Assembly: GCA_026770025.1 (NCBI GenBank) | Contig: JAMXDE010000020.1 | Location: 434,001-498,000, forward strand | DNA: 64,000 bases | Source: Craspedostauros australis | Lineage: Eukaryota > Bacillariophyta > Bacillariophyceae > Mastogloiales > Achnanthaceae | Reading direction: 5' to 3' | In this document: positions 42,387-54,000 of the stretch, in pieces | How the letters are laid out: each line of letters starts with the position of its first letter | Position numbering within the stretch: the stretch's first letter is position 1 | Made by a program: the position numbers and the translations under genes | The notes under the pieces: generated by a model | Seen by the model: only the letters and a program-made list of their open reading frames with translations | Databases searched by the model: none | Told to the model about the DNA's origin: nothing

Positions 42387-44711
42387 TTACTTGGGCACTT
42401 GGATCTTGGCGACCTTGCGGGTCTTGACCATGACGGCAACGATGTACATGAGCTTGTACACTGCACCGATGGCCAGCAAGATGGCGATGTCCTGTCCGAC
42501 GGTATCGTCGTTCTTCACCACGGGGAAGACCAGGTTCAGCTCATCCAATGCCTGGTCGGATGTCAAGTCGCCATCGAAGTTGGTGTCTTGGAAGAGGGTG
42601 TACATCGTGCTGCGGACGTAGTATCCGTATGGCATGATGTAGTAGAACAGCTTCAATGGCCAGTACAGATCGGACTCTGGGATGAGGAATCCACCGAACA
42701 GGAAGCTGCCAAACCAGAAATTCATGAACTGGAGCATGCCGATGATTGGATCGTCAAACGCCACGGAGAGGACCTCGGCGACACTCTCGAAGACGAACAT
42801 GAGCGCGGCGTAGAGGACGATGTGGATGCCGAAGGATTCCCATGGAAGACCTTGAATGAGGTATCCTGGAATCAGAAGCGAGGAGATGGCGAAGAGGATG
42901 AAGATTGGCAGCACCAGAATGGACTTGGCGAATACGTAGGTACCGGCGGAGACCATTCCATTCTGCGATTCGCGTTGGATGGACTTGAACTCATCGTTGA
43001 GCGCGTACACGGCCACGACTCCCACTGTGGTTGACAGCGAAGAGGAGGATGGTTTGTTGTGATGTTGTTGTTGTTGTTGTTGCGATGACGATATTGGTGT
43101 TGGACAGGAGGCAATCGTAATTTCAAGGGTGCAGGTATGAGAAAATTGATCTGAACAGTATCATCACGTTGATGAGCATCCCAAAACGTTGCATCTCCCG
43201 CTCCATTTCAAACTCCCCTCACTCGGAAGCTTCATGCTATCGCAATGCCCATCCATCCATCCATGCTTCAAATGCAATGCTGTACTTACTGTTCGTTGGG
43301 ACGCCGGCATACCAGACCTGGACCCACATCTTGCTGTACAGCTGATCGAATTCGTTGTCACGGGCGTTCCAGTACACGAAGCCAAAGACCATGCACATGA
43401 CGAGGAAGATCAAGCAGCGTCCGAGGTAGAGGATTGGGTCGCGGGTGATGAGCGAGAAGTGGCGCTTGAACATGATGCTCAATTCGGATGAGAAACTGGT
43501 GCCCTTCATCTTCTCGATGCCCACGGCTTCGTCAGCGTCAGCGTCATCATCGTCGAGGCGTTCGGTTCCATGCGTGGATCCGCCGTGAGACGACGCATTC
43601 TTGGACTTGTGCTGATCCCACAAGTTGAGGATGTTTTCCACATCTTCCTCGCCGGAGAAATCAGAGTTAACCAGGTCAAGGAAATGCTCGGCCGGGTTGG
43701 TGGCATCCGGAAGAGGGTATCCGATGCGGTCGAAGTACGGTGTGGCCTCATGGGCATCACCGGAAAAGGCCTGGCGACCACGGCTCATGATCATGACTTG
43801 ATCGAATCCATTGTACACCTTGGTGGATGGCTGATGGATGGTGCACACGATGATGAGGTTCTCATCCTTGGCAACGCGAGAGATCTCTTGCATGATGTTG
43901 GATGCAGCGGCGGCATCCAATCCGCTGGTCGGTTCGTCAAGGAAGAGGAGGGTTGGTTGCTTGAGGAGCGCGACGGCGATGCTCAGACGTCTCTTCTGTC
44001 CGCCGCTGAGGCGTGCGCAACGCGTGTCGGCGCAGATGTTGAGACCCATCTTTTCGATGATGCGATCGACGATATCGGGGATCGTCTGCGGCGTGCCGAC
44101 ATCGTACAATCCGGCGGCGTAGATCAGGCTCTCGCGCGCCGTGAGGTACGGCCAGTGCTTGTCATGCTGCTTGACGACTGCAGGCAATTTATTGATTCAT
44201 TTATTGGTTGGCCGATTGGGTGCGGCGTGGCAAACACGGTCGACAGAATAGAAAAATGCAGAATTAGAACAAGAGTGAGAGGAATCGAGTTGCAGGAAGG
44301 CATGGTACTGTGTCGCTGCAAATCATTCATGCACTTACCGAAGCAATGTTTCTTGAAGATCTTGCCAGACAGCGGCACGCCATTGAGGGTGACGGATCCC
44401 GACGGCTCGCCGTAGAAGGCATCCAACGTCAATGCGTTGATCAGCGTGGTCTTTCCTGCTCCGGATGGTCCCATGATGGCCAGCACACGACCGTGCTTGA
44501 CCTTGCCGCTGACATTCTCGAGGATGTGCTTCTTCTTGTCGCCGCTGCCGACGACGAAGTTGACATCGCGGAACTTGAAGACGGAGGACTCCATGAGAGG
44601 AGATTGCGTCTTGGATGGCACAATGTCGGTGATCTTGTTGGAAGTGGTCGCTCCGACTTCGATGTCGCCATTTTTGTTGGTGTTGGTGTTGGTGTCGTTG
44701 GTGGATGTCAT
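42387..44711 (-). CDS. ABCG-type half-transporter, three exons
   Basis: Exons 44711-44339, 44177-43290 and 43024-42387. Both introns are GT-AG with GTAAGT donors (161 and 265 bp), and the spliced length is 1899 nt, 632 residues, the usual size of an ABCG half-transporter. The order is ATPase then membrane domain. Walker A is GPSGAGKTT (81-89), signature LSGGQ (181-185), Walker B LLFLDEP (about 201-207), then GLDAAAASNIM and the IHQPS H-loop. The C-terminal third has hydrophobic helices (LGRCLIFLVMCMVFGFVYW, ILVLPIFILFAISSLL and more). It must dimerise to work, and would export lipids or other hydrophobic compounds; the substrate is not predictable. The start ATG 44711 gives a short Thr/Asn-rich leader. 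Confidence 0.95.
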
Positions 44712-45676
44712 GTTGAATGCTTGATTGTCGTTGGTCGTTGGTCGTTGGTTGTTGGTCGTTGATTGTTGTTGTGTTGGGTAATCGAATGCTAGTTTGGTTT
44801 GTTGCTGTTGGTTGAATTGATGCGATGTTTCAGATTATGAGATGATGCAGAGATGGACACATCTGATGAAGCAGTATTGCTCACATCAAGGATGCGGATG
44901 AAGCACCTGCTTGCGAGGACAGACAGCATCATCGAGGCGCATCCCATGAATCCTTTCGAAGTGGAGTCGCATGATGTTGCATGCTTTGAGAGGAGAAAAC
45001 GCTTGTCCACGTTTGTGGATGATGCATCTTCATGCGTGTGCGACGAGGAAGCGTCACGTGAAGACCATCCCCGAAAGATACCAACACAGATACCCCTCCC
45101 TTGTTGGCGCTGGCGATTGTGGATGTTCGCGTGAGGATGGGTGGATGGATGCTCGATGGATGTCTGATGGATGTCTGATGGATGTTCGATGAATGATCGA
45201 TGGATGTCGTCACTCTCATTTGTTCTTCAACTCCGATCAAGCCGGGTAAGCAACAATCGACAAATGGTGGCGCTTGGTGTGTGGTTTTCTTCGCCATTCG
45301 CAAATCCGCCTTCACTCTTTCTCACACCGTTTGTCTTTGTTGTCGCGCACAGAACAACATCGATTTCTGCGTTGTTCGTTGGACTCATCTGAGTCGCATG
45401 AATCAAACAGTAGCTTGTTCAAGCCCGTCAGTCTCTCTGTTTTTTCTGTCTGTCTATGTCTGTATGTTTGGAGTGGTTGTTGGAACTGTCTGTTTGAGCA
45501 AGCACAGATTTATTTGAAACGGTTAAAACGGCGTTCCCGTGCAGGCATGGACGTCGCCTAATGGCAACACACAACGGAAGGTACGGTGGGCCCACACAAC
45601 CTAATAACATCCATAATCTGAGCCTTTATGGCTTTGCCACCACTTCACAGGTTTTCATATGTGTAGCGATTTGATT
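44712..45676. promoter_or_regulatory. 5' flank of the ABCG gene
   Basis: Nearly 1 kb without a recognised gene. The first 60 bp upstream of the start are TTG/GTTGGTC-repeat rich. A GGATG/TGGATG tandem stretch lies at 45133-45206. No TATA or initiator motif can be supported. Confidence 0.4.
45133..45206 (+). repeat. GATGGATG-type tandem repeat
   Basis: Imperfect tandem of GGATG and a 12-base TGATGGATGTC unit repeated two to three times (45153-45186). Confidence 0.8.
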
Positions 45677-45678
45677 TA

Positions 45679-46418
45679 TGAGCCCCCCGAGTGACGGGAC
45701 CTGCAGTCCGTCCTGGAAGGGTGGCAACTAACGGAGCTTTCGACCAAAACACTCACATATTCAAAAACTAGATAAAATATAAGATGCATGGTGGACGTAG
45801 ATTTTGCTTTAATGTCTTATTTTAATTTTTATGGACCCATCGATTTTGTGCTCATCTAGACACGACTAGCGCATTACGGCCAGATTCGGTGTCTTGGTGC
45901 CTTTGCTGGTATCGCCAAAACAAGGATTGTCGACGCCAATTTCAGGCTAAACCTATTTATTTAGTCTCCGCATTGCGGCTCTGGCTCTTTGCCGCAATTG
46001 TGTCCTCACCTTTTGTTCCACCATCTCAGGAGATTCCGTATGTTCCTCCATTGTTTGTGTCTCACATGCAATTCGCTCCGATGTTGTGTTTTCTTCTTGG
46101 TGCAGTGCGATTTCCTCCTCTTCTGCTGTTGGCAGTTGTGGAGGCACAATCTCTGCATCAGTATTGTTTGTGTTCGTAGGTGGTTGGGTAATTGTTGTGT
46201 TCGTTGTGTTCGTTGTGGTGGTTGCTTTTTTGTTGGAGTGTGCGATTCTGTTCGTCGTTGGTCAGGATCTCAACGTCGCATTCATGTTTGAAGGTCATGC
46301 CTTTGAGCACAGGAAGCAAGACCTTGTCTGTTGTCGGTGGCAGAGCGTCCTGCTTACCATCCATATCCAATGGAGGCAACAGCTTCTCAGCAGTAGATGG
46401 CATGAACAGTTCCTTGCC
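45679..46418 (-). mobile_element. Small relative (B) of the DDE DNA transposon, right end lost
   Basis: The left end TGAGCCCCCCGAGTGACGG, after TA, follows the end pattern of the big transposon. The sub-terminal part (TATGGACCCATCGATTTTGTG, 45829 on) matches both element A and the inner TIR flank of the big element (CATGGACCCGTCAATGTGCG, 13952 on). It carries the same short minus-strand ORF as A. It stops at 46418, where the long inverted-repeat element at 46419 begins, so that element probably inserted into it or replaced its end. Confidence 0.6.
45956..46403 (-). pseudogene. Short ORF like the N-terminus of the DDE transposase (element B)
   Basis: From MPSTAEKLLPPLDMDGKQ at 46403 the minus strand encodes PTTDKVLLPVLKGMTF, ECDVEILTNDEQN and, in another frame, PPQLPTAEEEEIAL and SPEMVEQKVRTQLRQRARAA. 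This is homologous along its length to the element A ORF. The part before STAEKLLPP is missing at the insertion border. Broken; function unknown. Confidence 0.5.
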
Positions 46419-47756
46419 ATTAGCGCAACGCTATATTCCTAACAATAGCGACACCTGTTGACCAATCATAAATCTTCACATTTCTTACCTTTTCCGTGCC
46501 GAACGGAAATTTTGGTCGAAAATCCGTTGTGTCAAATTTGTGTCACCTTTCGCGTTGCAAGAACCGTTATCCTGTCAATCACAGATTTCAAAATGTCGCG
46601 GAAATGAATTTCTTGCCAAGATGAACCACTCTGCCCAATCAGAACAGACTTCGGTCTTGGGTCTGATAAATATGGAACTGTCCCCAACCTTCTCAAGTGA
46701 ATACGATCAATCATGTGATTGTTCTACTCACAACATCATGAGGAGTTGCACCCTACAACACAGCGTATCGCGGTGTTTGCTTCTGACTTTTGCAAATCTG
46801 AACCCACACAGTAACATGCACATATGTCGTGTTGTCTCTGTGTTATATTCCATCTGCAATTGCATGAGACCTGCAAGTTGCCTCTCATGCTCACAGTTCC
46901 AAGATCTCAATCTTTGGAGCTTGACGGTCTTCATCTACTCATACGAATAACACACTATTCAAACAATCATCCTCACCAACAACTACGAATTGATCTCTCT
47001 GCGTTTTCGGTGTGGTACCCTACCCATCTTTGATTATGTTCTAACAATGGTGATGGTTCTCACCAAGACGAGCATGCCTGTTTGCACAAACACAACTCCG
47101 CGACATGCCGAACGAGAACAACAAAAACATGGCCCAAATGGGGGGAAGTGCTGTGTGGACCATGCAACTCCATCAACACAAAGTCTTGCTGGGACCCGTT
47201 TTTATTGAACCGGCATTGACGGAAGATTGACGGTTCTCGTCAAAAAGTTGGACCGACGGAGCATTGCTACAACACGGCGCACTGCGAGAGCCTCGGAAGG
47301 ACGGACCAACTGGCCAAAAAATGTCTCCCCCCGTGACTCGCTGGTTTGTGACTGAATGGGCTCTTAGCAAAAGTCAGAAAAACAAACACCGCGATATGCC
47401 GTGTTGTAGAGGGCAACTCCTCACGATGTTGACAGTTGTACAATCACATGATTGATCGTCTTCCATTTGAGAAGGTCAGGGTCCGTTTCACATTTATTGG
47501 ACCAATACCAGAGCCTGTCCTGATTGGATGGATTTACCTTCTCGGAATTCAGGAAGGGCATGAAATTGATTTCATGCCATCCCAAAAATCGCGAATGGAG
47601 GGAAAACAATTTAGGCGACGCAAAATGCAATACACGAATGACATGACGTCATGTCGCATCAAGATTCTTGTGGAAACGGAGAAACGGAGAAATAGAGAAT
47701 TTTCTGATTGGTCGACGGGTGTCACTTATTTATAGATAATATAGTGCTACGCTAAT
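46419..47756. mobile_element. 1.34-kb element with very long terminal inverted arms
   Basis: The left end ATTAGCGCAACGCTATAT and the reverse complement of the right end ATTAGCGTAGCACTATAT match at 15 of 18 bases. The inverted similarity continues, with gaps, through boxes such as GATTGGTC-AC-GGTGTC, AATCACATGATTGATCGT and CAAACACCGCGATA. The arms are about 46419-46800 and 47362-47756, around a 560-bp centre. No protein-coding capacity is evident (an open stretch at 46540-46950 crosses the arm). It resembles a foldback or long-TIR MITE. Target duplication not seen. Confidence 0.8.
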
Positions 47757-48624
47757 AGGAATGGACTACATGTATTCTGAAACTCCTCGCAGTTGGGTCT
47801 GGACCATCCCAAGGTGGGTACATGTCCATGGCTGATGTCAGTATGCAACATAGTTGGTTTAACCCTCTACTTGTATTCCACAGAACAAGATTCGTCACGA
47901 ACATTTATACTTGTCTCGTCTACTATACTCTGCTCTGTTGGGAAACAGTTGACGTGTGTATTTCGCGGCTAAATTAATTCGTCGTTGTCGCAAGGACGCG
48001 CCTGTCAAGAGCCAGCCCATTGTGATTGGTCAGGCACCAAAACGACCTGGTTAGTGGACTTGGACCTCAAAAAAGACCTGGGTAGTGAATTCTCCCAACA
48101 TTTTCGCTCAGACGGGTCTTCTGATGCGCGATTTTGGGGATGCGAAATGATCCATCGCACGGATGGGTAGACAGACTGATCAATTGCTCTTTTGTTTGTT
48201 TTCGCCCCCAAATAAACATGCGAACCGAATGTGCGATTTGGCAACCATCGACAGAGCAATCCCGGATTATACACGAATGGACTTTCTCAACAGCAAAAAG
48301 GATTCTTCTCCTCCTTGCTTCGCTGTTCTTCTTCCGAATCTTGTCGTTGAAAATGTAGGGCGAAACGTCGCAGTGTGTGTTGCGCATGACACCACATGGT
48401 TCGTGCCCGTCGCATGTTGCGCACATCCGTCCCTTGTGAGCAAACCAGCAACACAGAACCACGACACACCACAACACACCACAACACACGACGACACATG
48501 CGGAAAGATCCAACTGCCTCCTCTCTCTGACATAAATTTGCAAAACTTCGCCAACGAAGCAACCTCGTCACCACCACCGCCACAAGCACCACAAGCACAC
48601 CCGACACCCACCCCAACTGCAACC
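47757..48624. promoter_or_regulatory. 5' flank of annexin gene 1
   Basis: 870 bp without a recognised gene. It has CACAACACAC-rich sequence at 48464-48498 and a CACCACC/CAAGCAC-rich leader just before the ATG. Open frames here (for example 48163-48720) run into the annexin start out of frame and are taken as chance. Confidence 0.45.
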
Positions 48625-49906
48625 ATGAGTCTCGGAATCTACCCACAGATGATCTACGACGGCGATCTTTCCCCAGACGCTGTCGGAGAGGAGATTGAAG
48701 GCATCTGCGAGGTACGATGATGCGTTCGCACGAGTGCGACGGCGAGATGGCATTGCCTTGATCAAATCGTGTCCCTTGCGACAATGGCAACACGGACTGG
48801 AGGAACGGCGTCTGAATCCCAACGAATCACTTTGGACGAATTCTCACTTCTGCGTCTCTTTCTCCTTCATCTCTGTCCAACACCTGCTTCCCTTCAATTC
48901 GTTCGCATGATTGCCCTTTGCCTCTTCATCAACGTTGGCACCACTTCCCTCCTTCCATCTGATAACTTTCAAACCCTGCTGTTACGCAAACGAATGGCAG
49001 GAAATCAACGAGGCCTGCAAGGGATGGGGCACCGATGAGAAGCGCCTTGTCAAGGCTCTTGCGGCAACCACGCCGGAGCAGAGATGCCAAATTCCGGTCA
49101 AGTTCAAGGAGATGTTTGACAAGGAGCTGAGAGATGTCGTGAAGAGCGAGTGCGGAAACGGAGACTTCGGAACCGCGCTAAAGTTCTTGGCCGTGACGCC
49201 AGTCCAAGCCGAGTGCGACATGATCCAGAAGGCATGCAAGGGAATGGGATGCAAGGAGGAGGTCCTTTACCCCATCATCTGCGGACGCAGCAACGAGGAC
49301 ATGCAGATCTTGAAGAAGACATACTTCGACATGTACAACGAGGACCTCGGGCGCATTCTCGACAAGGAATTGGGTGGTGATTTCGAAAAGCTCATCGTGA
49401 ACTGCATGCAGGCTTGCGAGGAGGAATACGACGAGGAGTTCCACGGCAGCGAGGACAAGATGAAGGAGGATATCGAGATCTTGTACAACGCAGGACAGGG
49501 CAAGTGGGGAACCGACGAGGCTGGCCTCTTCAAGACTCTCTGCAAATGCCCGCCAGAGTACCTCAAGGCACTGAACACTTCGTACGCCGAGGAGCACGGC
49601 TACACCCTCCTCAAGGTCCTGAAGAAGGAGCTCGGTGGACAATTGGAGGATGCTGCTGTCTTCATGCTCGCCATGAAGCTCCAGCCATACGAAGCTGTGG
49701 CCGACCTCATCACCAAGGCATGCAAGGGATTCGGAACCAACGAGTTGATGCTCACCTGCACACTCATCCGTTACCAGAATATCCTGAAGGACGTCATGGA
49801 GGCCTACATCGAGAAGGAGGGCAAGACCGTCCAGGACACCGTCAGAAGCGAGACCGGCGGAGACTACGAGGCATTGCTCGTTGAGGTGTGCAACACCGCT
49901 CTCTAA
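48625..49906 (+). CDS. Annexin 1, two exons
   Basis: Exons 48625-48711 and 49001-49906 (donor GAG|GTACG, acceptor GGCAG|GAA, phase 0, intron 289 bp) give 330 residues, the normal size of a four-repeat annexin. Repeat entry motifs of the type-II calcium site are visible: GWGTDE (repeat 1), GMGCKE (repeat 2, altered), GKWGTDE (repeat 3) and GFGTNE (repeat 4). Each is followed by the typical L...R..R/Y...F pattern. Annexins bind acidic membranes in a calcium-dependent way and act in membrane repair and traffic. The N-terminal tail is short (MSLGIYPQMIYDGDLSPDAV). It shares the tail and the first intron position with annexin 2 at 55817-57432, so the pair are local duplicates. The repeat 2 site lacks the canonical GT. 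Confidence 0.95.
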
Positions 49907-51000
49907 GCACCCTCCGTTCAATTTATCACCTTTCGGGGCTGATGATATCTGTGAAAGTGTACATGTCGAGCACACCTCGTGTTGAGCACAAGTGTCAAGG
50001 GGACTGACAGCTGCCAGCAATGGTACCAGGGTCCAAGATTGCGAACTATCATACAATCGGGATCTTCGATACCTCGACCATTCAAGCACAGCCACGAGCT
50101 GGTCAACACTTGTACTCTCCTCGTCCATGCAGAAAAAATAGTCATATAAATTGCTCAACTGTTTGATCAAAACAACCAATCGCGTATAGTAGTGCCTCTC
50201 CCAAGGATGCTTGTTGTCCGGTCGTCATCTATCGCTCTGCCCATTGCCGCAAGAACATGTCATGTTCATCGTTGCAGAAAGGGCGCGAAGCTAGACACTC
50301 ATTTGATGAAGGGATTGGTTACCTACTTCGTTGTACGTTGCGCGAGTCCCGCAATTGTCACGATCGTCGACGAAGACACCTTCATTGTCGACTTGTGCGA
50401 CCCGAGATCCCTCACGCCATTTTCGACTCCATCGACCAACAGAGAGAGTCTCGTTTCTGAATCGAGTTGTTTGTGGTGGTGGGAATTTTGTGTTGTGGTT
50501 TTGTTCCGTCTCAAGGGTGCAACCATGCTGACCAAAAACACACGATCTGTGATGATGCATTGCCGCACACAACAGAGCAAGAAACAACACGCCAAACAAA
50601 AAACAAAGACACCTCCGAATTCGCACACCACGAACACACACCTGAACAAGGAGAGACAAGACAGGCCAACCAACTGCGTCTATCCTCTCCCACCAAGGAT
50701 CATTCAGGGAATCAGAGACAGCGCGAGGATCTTTCTTGTGGAGAGAGTGCCGAGGCGGAGCGACGCGAAGGGCACGCAAAACGAGGCTTCATCGAGCTTC
50801 GCCGAGGCGTCTCAATCAACATCATTGCTGCTGTTGCCACCGCTGTCTCTGCCACTGTCACTGGTGTTGTGGCCAAAGATCGCATCCTGTCTGCAGTTGC
50901 ACAACATTCACGTACAGAACTCAAGTACAAGGCACAGCAACGGCATTGTTTCAATCACTCCTGCCGTCATCCAGCGTGATCGTCGAAGGTCGACTCCAAG
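49907..51000. promoter_or_regulatory. Intergenic between annexin 1 and SMC5
   Basis: About 1.1 kb. A 282-codon open frame (50192-51040) overlaps the SMC5 start out of frame and has no domain; it is not called a gene. The region presumably contains the SMC5 promoter. Confidence 0.45.
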
Positions 51001-54000
51001 ATGTATTTCATGTCAGAGGCTGAGCGCAGAGAACGCCTAAAGGTTGTTGGGGACTACAAGCACGGTTCCGTGTGCAGACTCAAGCTGCACAACTTCCTCA
51101 CCTACAAGGATGTGGAATGTCGGCCAGGACCAAGGTGCGTCGACGTGATCCATCCAATCCAGAAACGACGGCATTGATGATGCTGACCTTCCAATTTCCC
51201 TTTGTGCCGTCGGTGTCATTCTCGTTGTCACTGTCACTGCCACTGTCGTTGTGGATGCCAACATCACTGCAGTTGAGGGCATTGCTGTTGGCGCGATGAT
51301 TCTGTTTCGTTTGTGAATGATCCATTGCATAGCACAATTCCCATTGGAGCATATGACGTCCACTGGCTTCGTTATCGTCTCTTTGATCAGTGCCGCACAA
51401 GCGTGATGTTAACTGATCGTCTCATTCCTTTGTTTCATTTGCTTCTCGATAACGCTATCCACGCTGCGCTATTTCGGTTTGGGATGTTTTCATTATGTAG
51501 ACTCAACATGGTCGTCGGACCCAACGGAACAGGCAAATCGACCATTCTATGCGCCATTTGTTTGGGATTGGGTGGAGAACCAAAGCTTCTGGGTCGAGCG
51601 AGCGACATCGAGACCTTCGTCATGAATGGTGAGACGCAAGGCAGCATCGAGATCGAGCTCAAGAACGCCTCGATTAATAGCTCCAATCCCATCATCAAGC
51701 GCTTCATCACACGGGATGGCACAAAGTCCAAGAAAAACTCGTGCTTCTACCTCGACGGGAAACTGGTGACTCCAAAGCACATCCGCGAGATGGTGCTGAA
51801 CGACTTCGGCGTGTCGGTGGACAATCTTTGCACCTTCTTGCCGCAAGACAGGGTGGGGAGCTTCAGCGGGTTCAATTCCCAAAGCCTGCTCATCGAGACG
51901 GAGAAGTCTCTCAGCACCAGCCAACACTTGTACAAGACGCACTTGAATCTGATCGAAGCACAGGAGGAGTTGCGGAGCGGACACAGCAACCTGGAAAATG
52001 TGAAGCAGAAGCTGGCTCAGCTCAGGACGGAGCATGCTCGCTTGGAACGCGAGAAGGAGAGGATGGAGCAGCGAGAGCGGGCGATCGAGCAATCGCTCAT
52101 GCTCAAGAAGAAGCTCGTTTGGTTGAAGTTCGATGCTTCGCGGACCGCATGCCTGGATGCAAGGGCGGCGAAACAGGAAGCAAAGAAGAAGATGCAGGCA
52201 GTGCAAGCCGAGCTGAAACCGCTGGAGGATTTGCACATGGAGGCAGTCGAGGCACACAAGACGATCAGGCAGGAGTTCTCGAAGAAGCACGACGAGATCC
52301 AATCGTATCGTGCGGAATTGGAGAAGCAGCTTCAAAAGTACGAAAATCACGATGACAAGATCGAGGGCATCATCAATGAGATCGGAGAAATCGACGAACG
52401 GAGGGAACAGATTCGTCGCAAGGCACAAGATACGCGGAATAAATTGGAGGTGCTGCAGAAAGAGTTTGAGCAGTTTCCTCCCGAGGAGGACATCCGCAAC
52501 GACTACGAACACGCCAAGAACGAACGAATGGCCATCAATCCCAAGTTGGATGCCGCGCGTCGTGAAACTCGAAATGCTGAGGTGCATGTCCGCGACGTCG
52601 AAGAGAACTTCCACCATGCCAGAGCCAAGTTCGAAAAGATCAAGGATGACAAGGTCCAACGACGGGAGCGAATCTTTCGACAGCAACCGAATCTCAGCAA
52701 TGCCTTCAAATGGGTCGATGACAACCGCAGTCTCTTTCGTAAACAGGTCTGGGGTCCCAGTAAGTCCTGCGGGTGGCGAGGAGAGGGGGTTTGGTTGATT
52801 GGTTGGTTGAATGCATGAATGTTGGACGGATGGATGCTGGACGGATACATGCGCTGGTATTATTGCTCTGTTTCAAACATGTCTGTTTCGCTTCACATCC
52901 TCATTGATGTTCTGATATGACATGCGCCATGTCTCATGGGTCATGTGCATGGTAGAAAACGCGTCTTTGAATACCAATGCTATATTGATATTGATGCAAC
53001 TCACACAGTTCGCCACTGCACCTTTGTCTGCTTCCTACTCTCCGCCTGTTTGCTCTCCATTGGTGGCAATTCATGCGATCGCCTTCCTCTCTGCTCGCAC
53101 GCATGCATACCTACGTGCGTACACGGCTCCACGAAATTACCATGGATCATTCGCAAATCACAACACGCGCATCACCTACTCGTACGTTCATACTCGTATG
53201 GCGCTTCCAGTCGTTTGTGAGGTGACGACCAAATCTGCCATTGTCGCGAACTACTTGGAGCACCACGTGCCTAACGCCATGTTGAAAGCATTCGTCGTCC
53301 AAAGCAAGGAGGATTACGATCTGTTGTACAGCAAGGTCCGTCAGGAGAAACGGATTCCCATCAACATCATCATCGCCAAAGGAGATAGAGGAGACGCAGT
53401 GCCACACCGGATGTACTCCGAGCAGCGCATGGAAGTACTGAAGCGGGATCATGGGGTGATCGGGTACATGGACGAAGGATTCGACGCACCCGATGCCGTG
53501 CAGCAGGCTCTGCGCAACGCCGCGCAGGTTCACAAGGTGTTAATTGGAACCGAAAAGACCCAGGAGAGCTTGAACAATGGCCTGCTGGAGGAACTTTCCA
53601 GGAACGAGGCCGATCCAAACAAGAAGCAAGGATTCTCCATCTTCACATGCGAAGGCGGTCGATCGTACCGTTACATGGGAAGGGTTTCCAACTACGGCAA
53701 CCGCAACCTCTCGACCGTCATAGATGACGTGAAGGACGCCAGACAGCTGGCACCCGGCGTGAGCGAGGAGAAGAAGCAGGAGATCAAGTCCCAGTTCGAT
53801 GAATGTGCGAAGGCGCTGGAGGCAGCACGTGCAGCGATGACGGAGGCAAAGACGAAGACGGCGGACGTAATGGAAGAGGGTCAGCAGCTCCATGTGGCGC
53901 TTCAGACCACCAAGGCCAATCTGGATAACTTCTTCAAGCACAGCGGGAGGATCAAGAATGCAGAGCGCAAGCTGCAGGAAATGGAGGAAATGCTCCAGGA

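Noticed and set aside
50192-51040. 282-codon open frame before and over the SMC5 start
   Set aside because: It begins at a non-ATG or weak start, has no domain, and overlaps the well-supported SMC5 exon 1 in another frame. Taken as chance.
52922-53210. Upstream extension of the SMC5 third coding block
   Set aside because: Residues here do not resemble SMC5. A GT-AG intron 52760-53210 joins the conserved parts in frame and makes the total length a multiple of three.
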